From Prevotella sp. UBA6994 (GTDB lineage Bacteria; Bacteroidota; Bacteroidia; Bacteroidales; Bacteroidaceae): DNA of 28,901 bases. The stretch lies in NCBI GenBank assembly GCA_002449845.1, contig DJXW01000003.1:128124-157024 (forward strand), written 5' to 3'. Positions 1 to 8,467 of this stretch are shown one piece after another. Every line of letters begins with the position of its first letter. Within the stretch, counting starts at the first letter, position 1. The notes under the pieces are model-generated. The model ran no database searches. It had not been told where the DNA came from and worked only from the letters and a program-made list of their open reading frames with translations. Both the position numbers and the translations under genes were made by a program.

Positions 1-39
1 TTTATCCACCGTAAACATATCGTTTAGACAAACAGAATA

Positions 40-1146
40 CTATTCGCCGTAAATCTCAGCCAGTTTCTTACCCAGTGCAGGACCTCTTAAATCACGTGCA
101 ATCACCTTTCCCGTTGGGTCAACCAACAAACTTGAAGGAATGGCATTGATTCCATAGGTGCTTGCGGCAATGGTTTTCCAGAACTTCAAGTCAGAGAGGT
201 GAACCCAATTGAGTTCCTTTTCCTTGATAGCCTTTACCCAAGCGTCTTTGTCTCTATCGAAAGAAAGACCGACAACGTTAAATCCCTTGCCGTGATACTT
301 ATCGTAATTGGCTTTTACATTGGGCATTTCAGCCATACAAGGTCCACACCATGAAGCCCAGAAGTCGATGAGTACGTAATTTCCCTTTCCCACATACTCG
401 CTCAATTTGTGAGGTTTTCCATCAACGTCATTCTCTTCAATGTCGATGAATTGTTTTCCCACGATAGCCTGTTTAGACTCTTCCTCAGCAATATAACGCT
501 TGATTGGCGCTACCATAGGGTGATTGGCGTAAGCAAACTTAGGGTCGAGCAGCGCCTTGAGCTCGTTTATTTCATACTCATACTTCACATTGTCAATGAA
601 AGCGGCAGGGATAATATTATCGGGATTGTCTGCGATAATCTTCTTGCAATACTCATTGAGCTCATTCTCCAAAGGAATCAACTGCTGTTGGATTGCTGGA
701 AGCATGGCTTGCAATTCTTCCTGTGACTTTCCAGACATTTGAGCCAGCATATAAGGCGCTACGATTTTCTTTGCCTTATTGCTTACAGAATCTATATGGC
801 GATCGTAACCATTCAACTTCATATTCAAAGCTGAGCCTTTCGACTTGCCAGTATTCAAATCTATCGTCACGGGCGTTCCGTCATTGATAAAAAGACAATA
901 AGGACCTCTTCCGACACCAAGGAAAGCATCTTTGTCGAATGTTCCGGTAAACGTAAACTTTCCGTCCTTTACTTCCGCACTGTCAATACTTGCATTTCTT
1001 TTGGCAACATCAACCAAAAACACCTTCTGTTTGTCAGTTGGACAAGTACCTTGAACGGTGTATTTTTGCTTCGCCACCCCGTTGGTTTGGGCTAATACAG
1101 GAATCGCTCCCATCGCAAATGCCACAATTGATAAAATCTTCTTCAT
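40..1146 (-). CDS. DUF4369/TlpA-like thioredoxin-fold protein
   Basis: This 368-residue exported protein should act in periplasmic or envelope thiol-disulfide chemistry. The first 20 residues form a signal peptide (MKKILSIVAFAMGAIPVLAQ). Residues about 25-130 look like the DUF4369 domain that often precedes TlpA-type thioredoxins in Bacteroidetes. A helical linker follows, and a thioredoxin/AhpC-TSA domain occupies about 230-368 with the redox motif WASWCGPC near residue 265 and the cis-Pro region AIPSSLLVDP near the end. The length is normal for the family and the domain is complete. The gene is alone on its strand, diverging from padR. Its electron partner cannot be told from the sequence. 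Confidence 0.9.
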   Translation of the reverse strand: MKKILSIVAFAMGAIPVLAQTNGVAKQKYTVQGTCPTDKQKVFLVDVAKRNASIDSAEVKDGKFTFTGTFDKDAFLGVGRGPYCLFINDGTPVTIDLNTGKSKGSALNMKLNGYDRHIDSVSNKAKKIVAPYMLAQMSGKSQEELQAMLPAIQQQLIPLENELNEYCKKIIADNPDNIIPAAFIDNVKYEYEINELKALLDPKFAYANHPMVAPIKRYIAEEESKQAIVGKQFIDIEENDVDGKPHKLSEYVGKGNYVLIDFWASWCGPCMAEMPNVKANYDKYHGKGFNVVGLSFDRDKDAWVKAIKEKELNWVHLSDLKFWKTIAASTYGINAIPSSLLVDPTGKVIARDLRGPALGKKLAEIYGE

Positions 1147-1178
1147 GTTCTTACATTAATTACTTGAATATCTGATTG

Positions 1179-1186
1179 CAAAATTA
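1179..1186 (-). promoter_or_regulatory. Bacteroidetes -7 box for the TlpA-like gene
   Basis: Read on the minus strand this is TAATTTTG, which matches TAnnTTTG and lies 33 bases upstream of the ATG. TTG trinucleotides lie upstream near 1204-1206, but the -33 element is weak. Confidence 0.5.
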
Positions 1187-1271
1187 AGTGTTTTCAATCA
1201 ATCAAGCATGATTTAAAAGGCTCTTTATAGTTAATTTATGTTATTTAGATATTATTTTATAGTACTATGTA

Positions 1272-1302
1272 TTGCAAGGTACTTATATTTTACCTATCTT
1301 TG
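1272..1302 (+). promoter_or_regulatory. Promoter of the padR-pspC operon
   Basis: TTG at 1272-1274 is followed after 20 bases by TATCTTTG at 1295-1302. The predicted transcript starts around 1308. This excludes the ATG at 1267 as the padR start and supports the one at 1327. Confidence 0.6.
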
Positions 1303-1326
1303 CATCAGATAAACAATATTAGCGAA

Positions 1327-1677
1327 ATGAACATAGACAATGCTAAATCACAAATGCGCAAAGGAATGCTGGAATATTGCGTCTTATTGTTGTTAAGACA
1401 TCAACCAGCATACGCCAGCGACATTATCCAGAAACTGAAAGAGGCCCAGTTGCTGGTTGTGGAAGGTACGCTTTACCCCTTGCTTACCCGATTGAAGAAC
1501 GACGGACTACTATCTTACGAATGGCAAGAAAGTACACAAGGGCCTCCTCGTAAATATTATGCGCTCACCGAATTGGGTGAATCATTCTTGGAAGGACTCG
1601 ACTCAGCCTGGAATGAGTTGACGAATACCGTAAGCCATCTTAAAAATAAGGATTTTATAATTAATAATAATGTGTAA
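1327..1677 (+). CDS. PadR-family transcriptional regulator
   Basis: A winged-helix repressor of 116 residues. The start MNIDNAKSQMRKG is chosen over the in-frame ATG at 1267 because a Bacteroidetes promoter lies between them. The PadR signature is clear: YCVLLLL near the N-terminus, the recognition region EGTLYPLLTRLKNDGLLSYEW at about residues 44-64, and the wing GPPRKYYALTELG. The stop is only 19 bases from the next gene, a PspC protein, so the two should be one operon. PadR-PspC pairs are common in Bacteroidetes, and the regulator probably controls its own operon. The inducing signal is unknown; envelope stress is an inference from the partner. Confidence 0.9.
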   Translation: MNIDNAKSQMRKGMLEYCVLLLLRHQPAYASDIIQKLKEAQLLVVEGTLYPLLTRLKNDGLLSYEWQESTQGPPRKYYALTELGESFLEGLDSAWNELTNTVSHLKNKDFIINNNV

Positions 1678-1696
1678 ATAACGAGGAGAATCAATC

Positions 1697-3397
1697 ATGA
1701 AAAAGAATATAACCATCAATCTATGCGGTAGGCTCTTCAACATCGACGAGGACGCTTACGAACTGTTGAAGAATTACATGGATACGTTGCACAACTATTT
1801 CAAGAACCAAAAGGGAGGGGAAGAGATTGCCAACGACATTGAGGAACGAATTGCGGAATTGCTGGAAGAACTGAAAGCAAAAGGTACAGAGGCCATCAAC
1901 ATAGAACATATCAAAGACGTTATCAACCGTATCGGACAGCCAGAGCAAATGGATGATAACCAAGAAGAGATGAAAGAAGATTATCAAGAACAGGCATATT
2001 TCTCAACAAGTGAAGAAGAGAAAACTCCACGGGGTATAGACAAACTGAAAGACTTTATCAAACACAAGCGTTTCTATCGTAACCCGAAAGACAAGATGCT
2101 TGCTGGTGTAATCTCGGGCTTTGCCAGTACGTTTGAAGTTGACGTTACCATTCTTCGTATGATCGTAGTGGTAGTGGCAATATTGGCGAGCGCCATTCGT
2201 TACCCGAACTTTCTCTTCATTAATTTACATCCGCTACTTTTCATCATCATCACCTATTGCATCTTAGCTGCCATTATGCCCGAGGCAGAAACGCCAGAAC
2301 AACAACTGAAGATGCAAGGGAAACCCATCAACATGAGCAATCTTGCCAACGAAGTAGTACAAAACGTATCGGAAGCCACGCAAAAAATCAAACCAGCTCA
2401 TGGTGCAAAGAGCATACTGAACACCATCATGAAATTTCTCACGGGTTGTATGAAAGCTCTATTGGTGATTCTGGCTATTGGTTTGTTCTTTATGGGAGCC
2501 ATCATCGTGGTTTGGACAATATTAACATACGTCACGCCAAACAACATCCACCATTTCTTTGATTGGAATACCATCCCCATTTTCAATGAAAGCCTGGGCA
2601 CGTTCAACGTATTCGTCGTCGCTATCGTGATGTCTCTACTCATTCCAGCTTACGTGATTATCTATTGCCTTACCAATCGGATGAGTGTGATGCAACGTAT
2701 CAGTTGGTTACTCATTTGGCTCATTGCATTGGCAACGTCTATCATGACAGGTATCACGCTGACGAAAATAAGTGACGAGTATAAATACCAAAAATATTAC
2801 GAATCACGCCTGAAAGACGGAGTGTTTATGTCAGAAGAAGACAAGGAATACTTGGAATTAAACAATTGGAAAGTGGTCATGTGCATGAACTGCGACCGAT
2901 TTACCGCTAAGGGTCAGCACTATTCAGGCGACAAGGAAATACAGTATTTAGACGATTGGGAAGATCGTGCGAGAATGAGAATGAAAGTGGAACAAAGCCA
3001 AATAGTGGAACCAGGGAAATATAGACTGACTGCCGTTGTCCGTGCAGAGAACAAAGGTCCCATCCTTTATGCAAAGGTGCATGGTAGAAACTATCAAATA
3101 GATTTTCCCATTACTGGAAACGAAGGGGGAAGTGTATGGGAGGATGCTTGCAACACCAACTTAAACGCTATCAATGGAAAAAAGAACGATAATGATGCAA
3201 CTATCCGGAAAACGGAAATAGAAAACATCAGAAATGCCAATGACGGCAAAGGCTTCGGATGGACACGCATTGCTATTGAAGACATCATCGTGAGAGGTAC
3301 GGCGAAAGTAACATTTGGAATCAGTACCAATACGGGCAAGATGCGTGCGAAATGGTTTTCTGCCTGCGACGTTGAGCTTGAGCGCATTGGCGATTAA
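1697..3397 (+). CDS. PspC-domain membrane protein
   Basis: A 566-residue inner-membrane protein. Residues 1-75 form the acidic helical domain usual before PspC in Bacteroidetes (NDIEERIAELLEEL, then VINRIGQPEQM). Residues about 125-196 are the PspC domain, with the typical opening RNPKDKMLAGVISGFA and two membrane segments. Three more hydrophobic stretches lie at about 245-280, 303-327 and 334-353. The C-terminal 200 residues look soluble and beta-rich, and probably face the periplasm. An AGGAG sequence sits 9 bases before the ATG, unusually SD-like for this group. It follows padR closely and ends at a strong terminator. Its role is probably envelope stress sensing, inferred from the PspC family. 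Confidence 0.85.
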   Translation: MKKNITINLCGRLFNIDEDAYELLKNYMDTLHNYFKNQKGGEEIANDIEERIAELLEELKAKGTEAINIEHIKDVINRIGQPEQMDDNQEEMKEDYQEQAYFSTSEEEKTPRGIDKLKDFIKHKRFYRNPKDKMLAGVISGFASTFEVDVTILRMIVVVVAILASAIRYPNFLFINLHPLLFIIITYCILAAIMPEAETPEQQLKMQGKPINMSNLANEVVQNVSEATQKIKPAHGAKSILNTIMKFLTGCMKALLVILAIGLFFMGAIIVVWTILTYVTPNNIHHFFDWNTIPIFNESLGTFNVFVVAIVMSLLIPAYVIIYCLTNRMSVMQRISWLLIWLIALATSIMTGITLTKISDEYKYQKYYESRLKDGVFMSEEDKEYLELNNWKVVMCMNCDRFTAKGQHYSGDKEIQYLDDWEDRARMRMKVEQSQIVEPGKYRLTAVVRAENKGPILYAKVHGRNYQIDFPITGNEGGSVWEDACNTNLNAINGKKNDNDATIRKTEIENIRNANDGKGFGWTRIAIEDIIVRGTAKVTFGISTNTGKMRAKWFSACDVELERIGD

Positions 3398-3461
3398 ATA
3401 AATATAATGTTGTATAAGTTAGATAAAATATTATAGAATTGATAGAGGTTAGCTAACAAAG

Positions 3462-3495
3462 TGGCAACGGTGCGTGAGCATCGTTGCCATTTTAC
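3462..3495 (+). terminator. Terminator after the pspC gene
   Basis: TGGCAACG at 3462-3469 pairs with CGTTGCCA at 3482-3489. The stem continues inward through GTGC/GCAT to a GTGA tetraloop (GNRA type) at 3474-3477. A short T run follows. Confidence 0.8.
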
Positions 3496-3504
3496 GTATA
3501 AATA

Positions 3505-3536
3505 TTTGCACAACATACATTTTATTCGTAACTTTG
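3505..3536 (+). promoter_or_regulatory. queF promoter
   Basis: TTTG at 3505-3508, a 20-base spacer and TAACTTTG at 3529-3536 match the Bacteroidetes promoter closely. Transcription should start about 3543, a few bases before the riboswitch. Confidence 0.75.
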
Positions 3537-3549
3537 CAAAGTAATCATA

Positions 3550-3587
3550 TAGGGGTATTTGGTAACCCCCTTTAACAAAACAAGACT
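3550..3587 (+). promoter_or_regulatory. preQ1-I-type riboswitch controlling queF
   Basis: The leader carries a compact H-type pseudoknot. P1 is AGGGG (3551-3555) with CCCCT (3567-3571). The L1/L2 loop holds GGTAAC, whose C3566 sits where the ligand-pairing cytosine lies in the Thermoanaerobacter tengcongensis aptamer. The A-rich tail AACAAAACAAG (3574-3584) nearly copies that aptamer's tail. P2 can form between TTTG (3558-3561) and CAAG (3581-3584). The ATG begins three bases after P2, so ligand-stabilised folding would block ribosome access. Coupling to a preQ1-synthesis gene is the expected biology. The family assignment is by remembered consensus, not a covariance search. Confidence 0.85.
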
Positions 3588-4070
3588 ATGAGTATCATCA
3601 AAAACAGAAAAGAAGAAGGACTGAAAGCATTAGGTAAAGAAACGAATTACCTATCAGATTATGATCCTAACGTATTGGAAACCTTTGAGAACCAACATCC
3701 CGAAAACGACTATTGGGTACGGTTCAATTGTCCTGAGTTTACTACCCTCTGCCCCATTACGGGTCAACCTGACTTTGCAGAGATACGTATCAGCTATTTA
3801 CCCAATAAGAAGATGGTAGAGAGCAAGAGCTTGAAACTGTATCTATTTAGCTTTCGCAATCATGGCGACTTTCATGAGGATAGTGTCAACACCATCATGA
3901 AAGATCTCATCAGATTGATGGAACCCAAGTACATTGAGGTTACGGGATTTTTTGTACCAAGAGGCGGAATCAGCATCTATCCATACGCCAATTACGGACA
4001 ACCAGGTACGAAATATGAGCGAATGGCAGAGTACAGATTGATGAACCACGACCTCAATGTCAATTCTTAA
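3588..4070 (+). CDS. queF: NADPH-dependent 7-cyano-7-deazaguanine reductase QueF (type I)
   Basis: QueF reduces preQ0 (7-cyano-7-deazaguanine) to preQ1 (7-aminomethyl-7-deazaguanine), the last free-base step to queuosine in tRNA. It acts in the cytoplasm. The 160-residue length is that of the unimodular type I enzyme. Cys55 in FTTLCPITGQPDFAEI is the nucleophile that forms the thioimide with preQ0, and Asp62 follows as expected. The QueF NADPH motif ESKSLK is at 78-83, and a conserved HGDFHED is at 92-98. It has its own promoter and a preQ1-type riboswitch immediately before the ATG. Its last 11 bases overlap the end of the convergent lipoprotein gene. Confidence 0.97.
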   Translation: MSIIKNRKEEGLKALGKETNYLSDYDPNVLETFENQHPENDYWVRFNCPEFTTLCPITGQPDFAEIRISYLPNKKMVESKSLKLYLFSFRNHGDFHEDSVNTIMKDLIRLMEPKYIEVTGFFVPRGGISIYPYANYGQPGTKYERMAEYRLMNHDLNVNS

Positions 4071-4908
4071 TATCTTCGAGGGCTTTTAGTTTTTGCTTGG
4101 CTACGATTTCCTTGGCTTTCTTGTTGATGTTCTTCACGTCACTGTTACGATAATAACTGCGTGATTCACCATCACTACTCAGCACTAAGGAGTCGTCGCC
4201 AAGAAAGTCTATGTCACATGTATCATGACGAACGTCACTGATAGTCATTTCCTTGGTCTTATCTGAGAAATGGGGCGTTCCGCTCGTCATCACCAACTTA
4301 CCATTCCAAATGTGCCAAGCCGTAAAAAAGCCCAACTTTGGATAAACCACAGGACTCTCGCCCAACGTATTCTCCTGAACGTAACCTACGCTTTGCGCCG
4401 TCCATTGACGTTTCAGAGAAAAGCCATACTCGCGTGGAATCATAAAAGTTTCCTTGATGGAATCAGGCATATCTCGCATCAATCGCTTCTGCAACTTAGG
4501 ACTCATCTTATCATAATCACGCATCTTGGGCATTACCACATAACACCAGGTGCCTTTCAATTCGTCTAAGTTAATCACCAAGTCAGCTACGGTAGAATCC
4601 TCTGGGTTCAACACAAGTCCAACCCAGTCGCCTACCTTCGGTTTTCCCATCACCTTGTGCTTTCGTGTAGCATCTAAGATGTCGTAATGAACAGGGTCGC
4701 TACCGTCATTCGGAAGCAATATAATAGTGGAATCTGAACAACCCTCACAGGCAAGTCCGTAAATGGTCTTGTCTCCTTCCAACTTCAACTCATCGTTCAT
4801 CTTGCCTTCTCTTGGAGCAGACTCTGTCTTAGTGGAGTCTCCACACGAGACAAAGGAAAATGCCATCGCTAACACGAAAATGACAAATATAGTGTTTAAT
4901 GCTTTCAT
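4060..4908 (-). CDS. Lipoprotein of unknown function
   Basis: A 282-residue predicted lipoprotein. The signal ends in the lipobox FSFVSC with the lipidated Cys at residue 22, followed by GDSTKTES. A CEGC motif lies at about residues 54-57. The rest is a mix of beta strands, with a C-terminal part (HFSDKTKEMTISDVRHD and onward) that looks somewhat like a lipocalin-type barrel, though I would not assign a family. It is single on its strand and convergent with queF, sharing 11 bases with it. No terminator is visible between them, so antisense readthrough is possible. Function unknown. Confidence 0.8.
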   Translation of the reverse strand: MKALNTIFVIFVLAMAFSFVSCGDSTKTESAPREGKMNDELKLEGDKTIYGLACEGCSDSTIILLPNDGSDPVHYDILDATRKHKVMGKPKVGDWVGLVLNPEDSTVADLVINLDELKGTWCYVVMPKMRDYDKMSPKLQKRLMRDMPDSIKETFMIPREYGFSLKRQWTAQSVGYVQENTLGESPVVYPKLGFFTAWHIWNGKLVMTSGTPHFSDKTKEMTISDVRHDTCDIDFLGDDSLVLSSDGESRSYYRNSDVKNINKKAKEIVAKQKLKALEDIKN

Positions 4909-4927
4909 TAATTACGTTTTTATCGTG

Positions 4928-4935
4928 CAAAGATA
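4928..4935 (-). promoter_or_regulatory. -7 box for the lipoprotein gene
   Basis: On the minus strand this reads TATCTTTG, a perfect TAnnTTTG, 19 bases upstream of the ATG. No clear -33 TTTG is seen. Confidence 0.55.
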
Positions 4936-5009
4936 GTTATAAATCATAAAAAAGACCCTTTTAAACCATAAAAAAACATTGTTCTCACACGTATTTTGTT
5001 TTTTTTACC

Positions 5010-5017
5010 TAATTTTG
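5010..5017 (+). promoter_or_regulatory. -7 box for the carboxyltransferase operon
   Basis: TAATTTTG lies 38 bases upstream of the ATG at 5056. The T-rich stretch before it has no TTTG at the right distance, so only the -7 element is supported. Confidence 0.5.
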
Positions 5018-5055
5018 CACCCCAAAAGAGATATTTGACACGATAACAAGGATTT

Positions 5056-6831
5056 ATGAAGAAAAAGATACAATTCAGTCTCGTTTACAGAGACATGTGG
5101 CAAAGCTCAGGTAAGTTTCAGCCACGCAAAGACCAACTGGAGCGTATCGCCCCTGTAATTATTGAGATGGGCTGTTTTGCCCGTGTGGAAACCAATGGTG
5201 GAGCATTTGAACAAGTAAACTTATTAGCAGGCGAAAACCCCAACGATGCCGTTCGCGCATTCTGTAAGCCTTTCAATGAGGTGGGTATCAAGACGCACAT
5301 GCTTGACCGTGGCTTGAATGCCCTTCGTATGTATCCCGTACCCGACGATGTTCGTGCCTTGATGTATAAGGTGAAACACGCACAAGGTGTTGACATTCCC
5401 CGTATCTTCTGTGGATTGAACGACACAAGGAATATCATTCCAAGCATCAAGTGGGCTAAAGAAGCGGGAATGACTCCACAAGCCACCCTTTGCATCACCA
5501 CTTCTCCCGTTCATACCGTAGATTACTACAGCAAGATTGCTGATGAGGTGATTGCTGCTGGTGCAGAAGAAATATGCTTGAAAGACATGGCTGGTATCGG
5601 ACAACCTGCCATGCTGGGAAAACTGACCAAGCGCATCAAGGAAAACCATCCCGATATCATCATCGAATATCATGGTCACTCTGGTCCAGGACTTTCTATG
5701 GCAAGCATCCTTGAGGTTTGCAACAATGGTGCCGACATTATCGACACTGCCATTGAGCCATTGTCTTGGGGTAAGGTGCATCCAGACATCATCTCCGTAC
5801 AGAGTATGTTGAGAAACGAGGGCTTCGACGTTCCCGACATCAACATGAAGGCTTACATGAAGGCTCGTTCTCTCACCCAAGAGTTTATCGACGAGTGGTT
5901 GGGCTATTTCATCAACCCAGGAAACAAGGTGATGAGCTCTCTCTTGCTGGGTTGCGGCTTGCCTGGCGGTATGATGGGAAGTATGATGGCTGACCTCGGT
6001 GGCATCATGGGAACCATTAACAACATCCGCACGAAACGTGGCGATGAGCCATTATCTACCGACGATATGCTCGTGAAACTGTTTAATGAGGTAGAATATG
6101 TATGGCCACGCGTGGGTTATCCTCCATTGGTAACGCCATTCAGCCAGTACGTGAAGAACATTGCCCTCATGAACTTGCTCACAATGGAACAGGGTAAGGG
6201 TAGATTCGTAATGATGGACGACTCTATGTGGGGTATGATTCTTGGCAAGAGTGGTAAGATTCCTGGCGAAATTGCTCCCGAACTCATCGAGTTGGCTGCT
6301 AAGCAAGGTCGTGAATTTACCGATGCTGACCCTCATACTCTTATTCCTAACGCTTTGGATGACTTCCGCAAGGAGATGGATGAGAATGGTTGGGAGTATG
6401 GACAGGATGACGAGGAACTGTTTGAACTCGCCATGCACCCCGAACAGTATCGTAACTACAAGAGCGGACAAGCCAAGAAAAACTTCCTTGCCGACTTACA
6501 AGCTGCCAAGGATGCAAAACTGGGTTCTAAACTTTCACCAGAGGAATTGGCTGCATTCAAACATGCCAAGGCTGATGCCATCGTTGCTCCCGTCAAGGGA
6601 CAAATCTTCTGGGAATTTGGCGGTGACGGCGAGGCTGTGGCTACCGTTGAGCCATATATCGGAAAGGAATATCAAGAGGGTGACGCCTTCTGTTACATCC
6701 AAGCTCCTTGGGGCGAGTTTGTTGCCATTCCTGCCGCACTCGGTGGCAAGTTGGTGGAAATCAATGCCAAGCAAGGCAGTAAGGTAAACAAGGGTGATGT
6801 GATTGCATATATAGAAAGAAAAGAGTGTTAA
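5056..6831 (+). CDS. Biotin-type carboxyltransferase (OadA/PycB-like) with a degenerate biotinyl domain
   Basis: A 591-residue member of the pyruvate carboxylase B/oxaloacetate decarboxylase alpha family, which moves a carboxyl group between carboxybiotin and pyruvate. The TIM-barrel catalytic half has Arg12-Asp13 (YRDMWQS), the lysine expected to be carbamylated at 176 in CLKDMAG, and the metal-binding His206/His208 in EYHGHSGPG. The PYC-type conserved carboxylase domain follows to about 460. The last 75 residues resemble a biotinyl/lipoyl fold (ending GSKVNKGDVIAYIE), but the usual EAMKM motif is replaced by QAPWGE at 549-554. The protein therefore should not carry biotin and must use a separate carrier, if it is a carboxyltransferase at all. 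The next gene overlaps its stop. Confidence 0.88.
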   Translation: MKKKIQFSLVYRDMWQSSGKFQPRKDQLERIAPVIIEMGCFARVETNGGAFEQVNLLAGENPNDAVRAFCKPFNEVGIKTHMLDRGLNALRMYPVPDDVRALMYKVKHAQGVDIPRIFCGLNDTRNIIPSIKWAKEAGMTPQATLCITTSPVHTVDYYSKIADEVIAAGAEEICLKDMAGIGQPAMLGKLTKRIKENHPDIIIEYHGHSGPGLSMASILEVCNNGADIIDTAIEPLSWGKVHPDIISVQSMLRNEGFDVPDINMKAYMKARSLTQEFIDEWLGYFINPGNKVMSSLLLGCGLPGGMMGSMMADLGGIMGTINNIRTKRGDEPLSTDDMLVKLFNEVEYVWPRVGYPPLVTPFSQYVKNIALMNLLTMEQGKGRFVMMDDSMWGMILGKSGKIPGEIAPELIELAAKQGREFTDADPHTLIPNALDDFRKEMDENGWEYGQDDEELFELAMHPEQYRNYKSGQAKKNFLADLQAAKDAKLGSKLSPEELAAFKHAKADAIVAPVKGQIFWEFGGDGEAVATVEPYIGKEYQEGDAFCYIQAPWGEFVAIPAALGGKLVEINAKQGSKVNKGDVIAYIERKEC

Positions 6832-7367
6832 ATATACATCAAGTTATCAATCACTTTTACCCTGAGGACAACGAACTGAAACATATTTTGTTGACTCATA
6901 GCGAGGCAGTTGCCAACAAGGCGTTGGCAATTGCCTCTTTACATCCAGAACTAAACATCGACTTAGATTTTCTCCGTGAGGCGGCAATGCTCCACGATAT
7001 TGGTATCATCGAGTGCGACGCACCAGGTATCTATTGCTTTGGAACACAGCCTTACATCTGTCATGGAAGGATTGGTGCAGAGATGCTTCGCTCGCTTGGC
7101 TACCCTCGTCACGCTCGTGTCTGCGAACGACATACGGGTACAGGACTTACCAAGGAAGACATCATCGCTCGCAACCTACCCCTACCCCATCAGGATTTCA
7201 TACCTGAGACATGGGAAGAACAAGTGATTTGCTATGCTGACAAGTTTTTCAGCAAGACACATCCTGACCGTGAGAAAACGTATGAACAGGCTGAACGTAG
7301 CCTCGCTAAGTTTGGAGAAAAAGGCGTGATTCGCTTCCGTCAATGGGCATCGATATTTACACTTTAA
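6825..7367 (+). CDS. HD-domain phosphohydrolase-like protein
   Basis: A 180-residue cytoplasmic HD-superfamily protein, a metal-dependent phosphohydrolase by family. Metal ligands visible are His in LLTHSEAVA (about residue 26), the HD pair in AMLHDIGI (about 56-57), His in YICHGRIGAEML, His in CERHTGTGLT and Asp in CYADKFFSKT. The only sensible start is GTG at 6825, which overlaps the preceding stop by 7 bases. That implies translational coupling with the carboxyltransferase. Substrate unknown; the link to the upstream gene is operonic, not a known pathway. Confidence 0.82.
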   Translation: MLNIHQVINHFYPEDNELKHILLTHSEAVANKALAIASLHPELNIDLDFLREAAMLHDIGIIECDAPGIYCFGTQPYICHGRIGAEMLRSLGYPRHARVCERHTGTGLTKEDIIARNLPLPHQDFIPETWEEQVICYADKFFSKTHPDREKTYEQAERSLAKFGEKGVIRFRQWASIFTL

Positions 7368-7430
7368 TTAAGCATCCATTCTCAAGAACGTACATCATTG
7401 CGATTCTTACGATAAATTCCTAATCAACTA

Positions 7431-7462
7431 TTGCGAAAACTCCTATTTTTTTGTTATCTTTG
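7431..7462 (+). promoter_or_regulatory. Promoter of the transporter-GH43-yitT cluster
   Basis: TTG at 7431-7433, a 21-base spacer and TATCTTTG at 7455-7462. The -7 box ends only 8 bases before the ATG at 7471, which leaves almost no leader. Confidence 0.65.
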
Positions 7463-7470
7463 TCGCAAAT

Positions 7471-8463
7471 ATGAGCATCATTCGTTTCATCAAGGAGTGG
7501 ACACTGCCCGTATCAATGGCTATGGGTACATTGCTCTACCTCATCTTTGCCTTTATTCCGGCTCTTGATGAGGCAGCGATGTTTTTTGCGCCTATCTTTG
7601 ACACCATCCTCCCATTGTTCATGTTCCTGATTCTCTTTGTCACGTTCTGCAAGGTGAATTTCCATCAGTTACGTCCCGTACAGTGGCATTGGTGGGTGGG
7701 CATTTTCCAAGTAATTTTCGTTCTTATCGTCGTAGGTATTGTCCTGGGCTTTCACCTCAAGGGAAACAGTTTGATTCTCATGGAGGCTATGCTCACTTGT
7801 ATCATCGGACCCTGTGCGGCTGCCGCTGCTGTCGTTACGCAGAAGTTGGGAGGTAACCTGGAGGAGATGACTACCTACACCTTTCTCTCTAATATAATAA
7901 CAGCCATCATGATACCAGTCTGCTTTCCTATTATCGACAATTCGGTAGATAACTCGTTCATGTCGGCTTTCCTCAAGATTCTTCACGAGGTGTGCATCGT
8001 GCTGATTGTCCCGATGGCTCTCGCATATATCGTAAAGCACTATTTTCACCGATTCCATCGATGGATTATCTCCATAAAAGACCTTTCTTATTATATGTGG
8101 GGATGCTCGCTGATGATTGTCACGGGAACCACGGTGAAAAACATCGTTCATGCCAACACCACTATCGCCTTTCTCCTGACCATCGCATTCATGGGATTGG
8201 TGCTTTGCATCATCCAGTTTGCCGTGGGTAGGTTCATCGGACATTACTTTAACAACACCACGGAGGCAGGACAGGCGCTCGGACAGAAAAACACGGCTTT
8301 TGCCATTTGGATTGCATATACGTATCTCAACCCTCTGTCTTCAGTGGGTCCTGGTTGTTACATCCTCTGGCAAAACATCATCAACAGCATCGAGATATGG
8401 CAACACGACAAGATGTTGCGTTCCAACAATGCTTCTTCTCTCGTAAACATTCAAAAACAATAA
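7471..8463 (+). CDS. Bile acid:sodium symporter (BASS/SBF)-type transporter
   Basis: A 330-residue inner-membrane protein with about nine or ten hydrophobic helices. It resembles the sodium bile acid symporter superfamily. The family-typical regions are CIIGPCAAAAAVVTQKLGGN at about 111-130 and GQKNTAFAIWIAYTYLNP at about 272-289, the latter matching the unwound sodium-site helix. Substrate cannot be assigned; bacterial members carry small organic anions such as pantoate or bile acids. The gene sits 4 bases upstream of a GH43-like gene, and the promoter leaves nearly no 5' leader. Confidence 0.8.
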   Translation: MSIIRFIKEWTLPVSMAMGTLLYLIFAFIPALDEAAMFFAPIFDTILPLFMFLILFVTFCKVNFHQLRPVQWHWWVGIFQVIFVLIVVGIVLGFHLKGNSLILMEAMLTCIIGPCAAAAAVVTQKLGGNLEEMTTYTFLSNIITAIMIPVCFPIIDNSVDNSFMSAFLKILHEVCIVLIVPMALAYIVKHYFHRFHRWIISIKDLSYYMWGCSLMIVTGTTVKNIVHANTTIAFLLTIAFMGLVLCIIQFAVGRFIGHYFNNTTEAGQALGQKNTAFAIWIAYTYLNPLSSVGPGCYILWQNIINSIEIWQHDKMLRSNNASSLVNIQKQ

Positions 8464-8467
8464 GACA

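Noticed and set aside
1267..1326. Upstream in-frame start of the PadR gene
   Set aside because: A good promoter (1272-1302) lies inside this stretch, and the PadR family begins at about the 1327 ATG.
3448..3457. GTTAGCTAAC palindrome like the dyads of the dispersed element
   Set aside because: A single short site without the 2-base centre or 21-bp repetition; likely chance.
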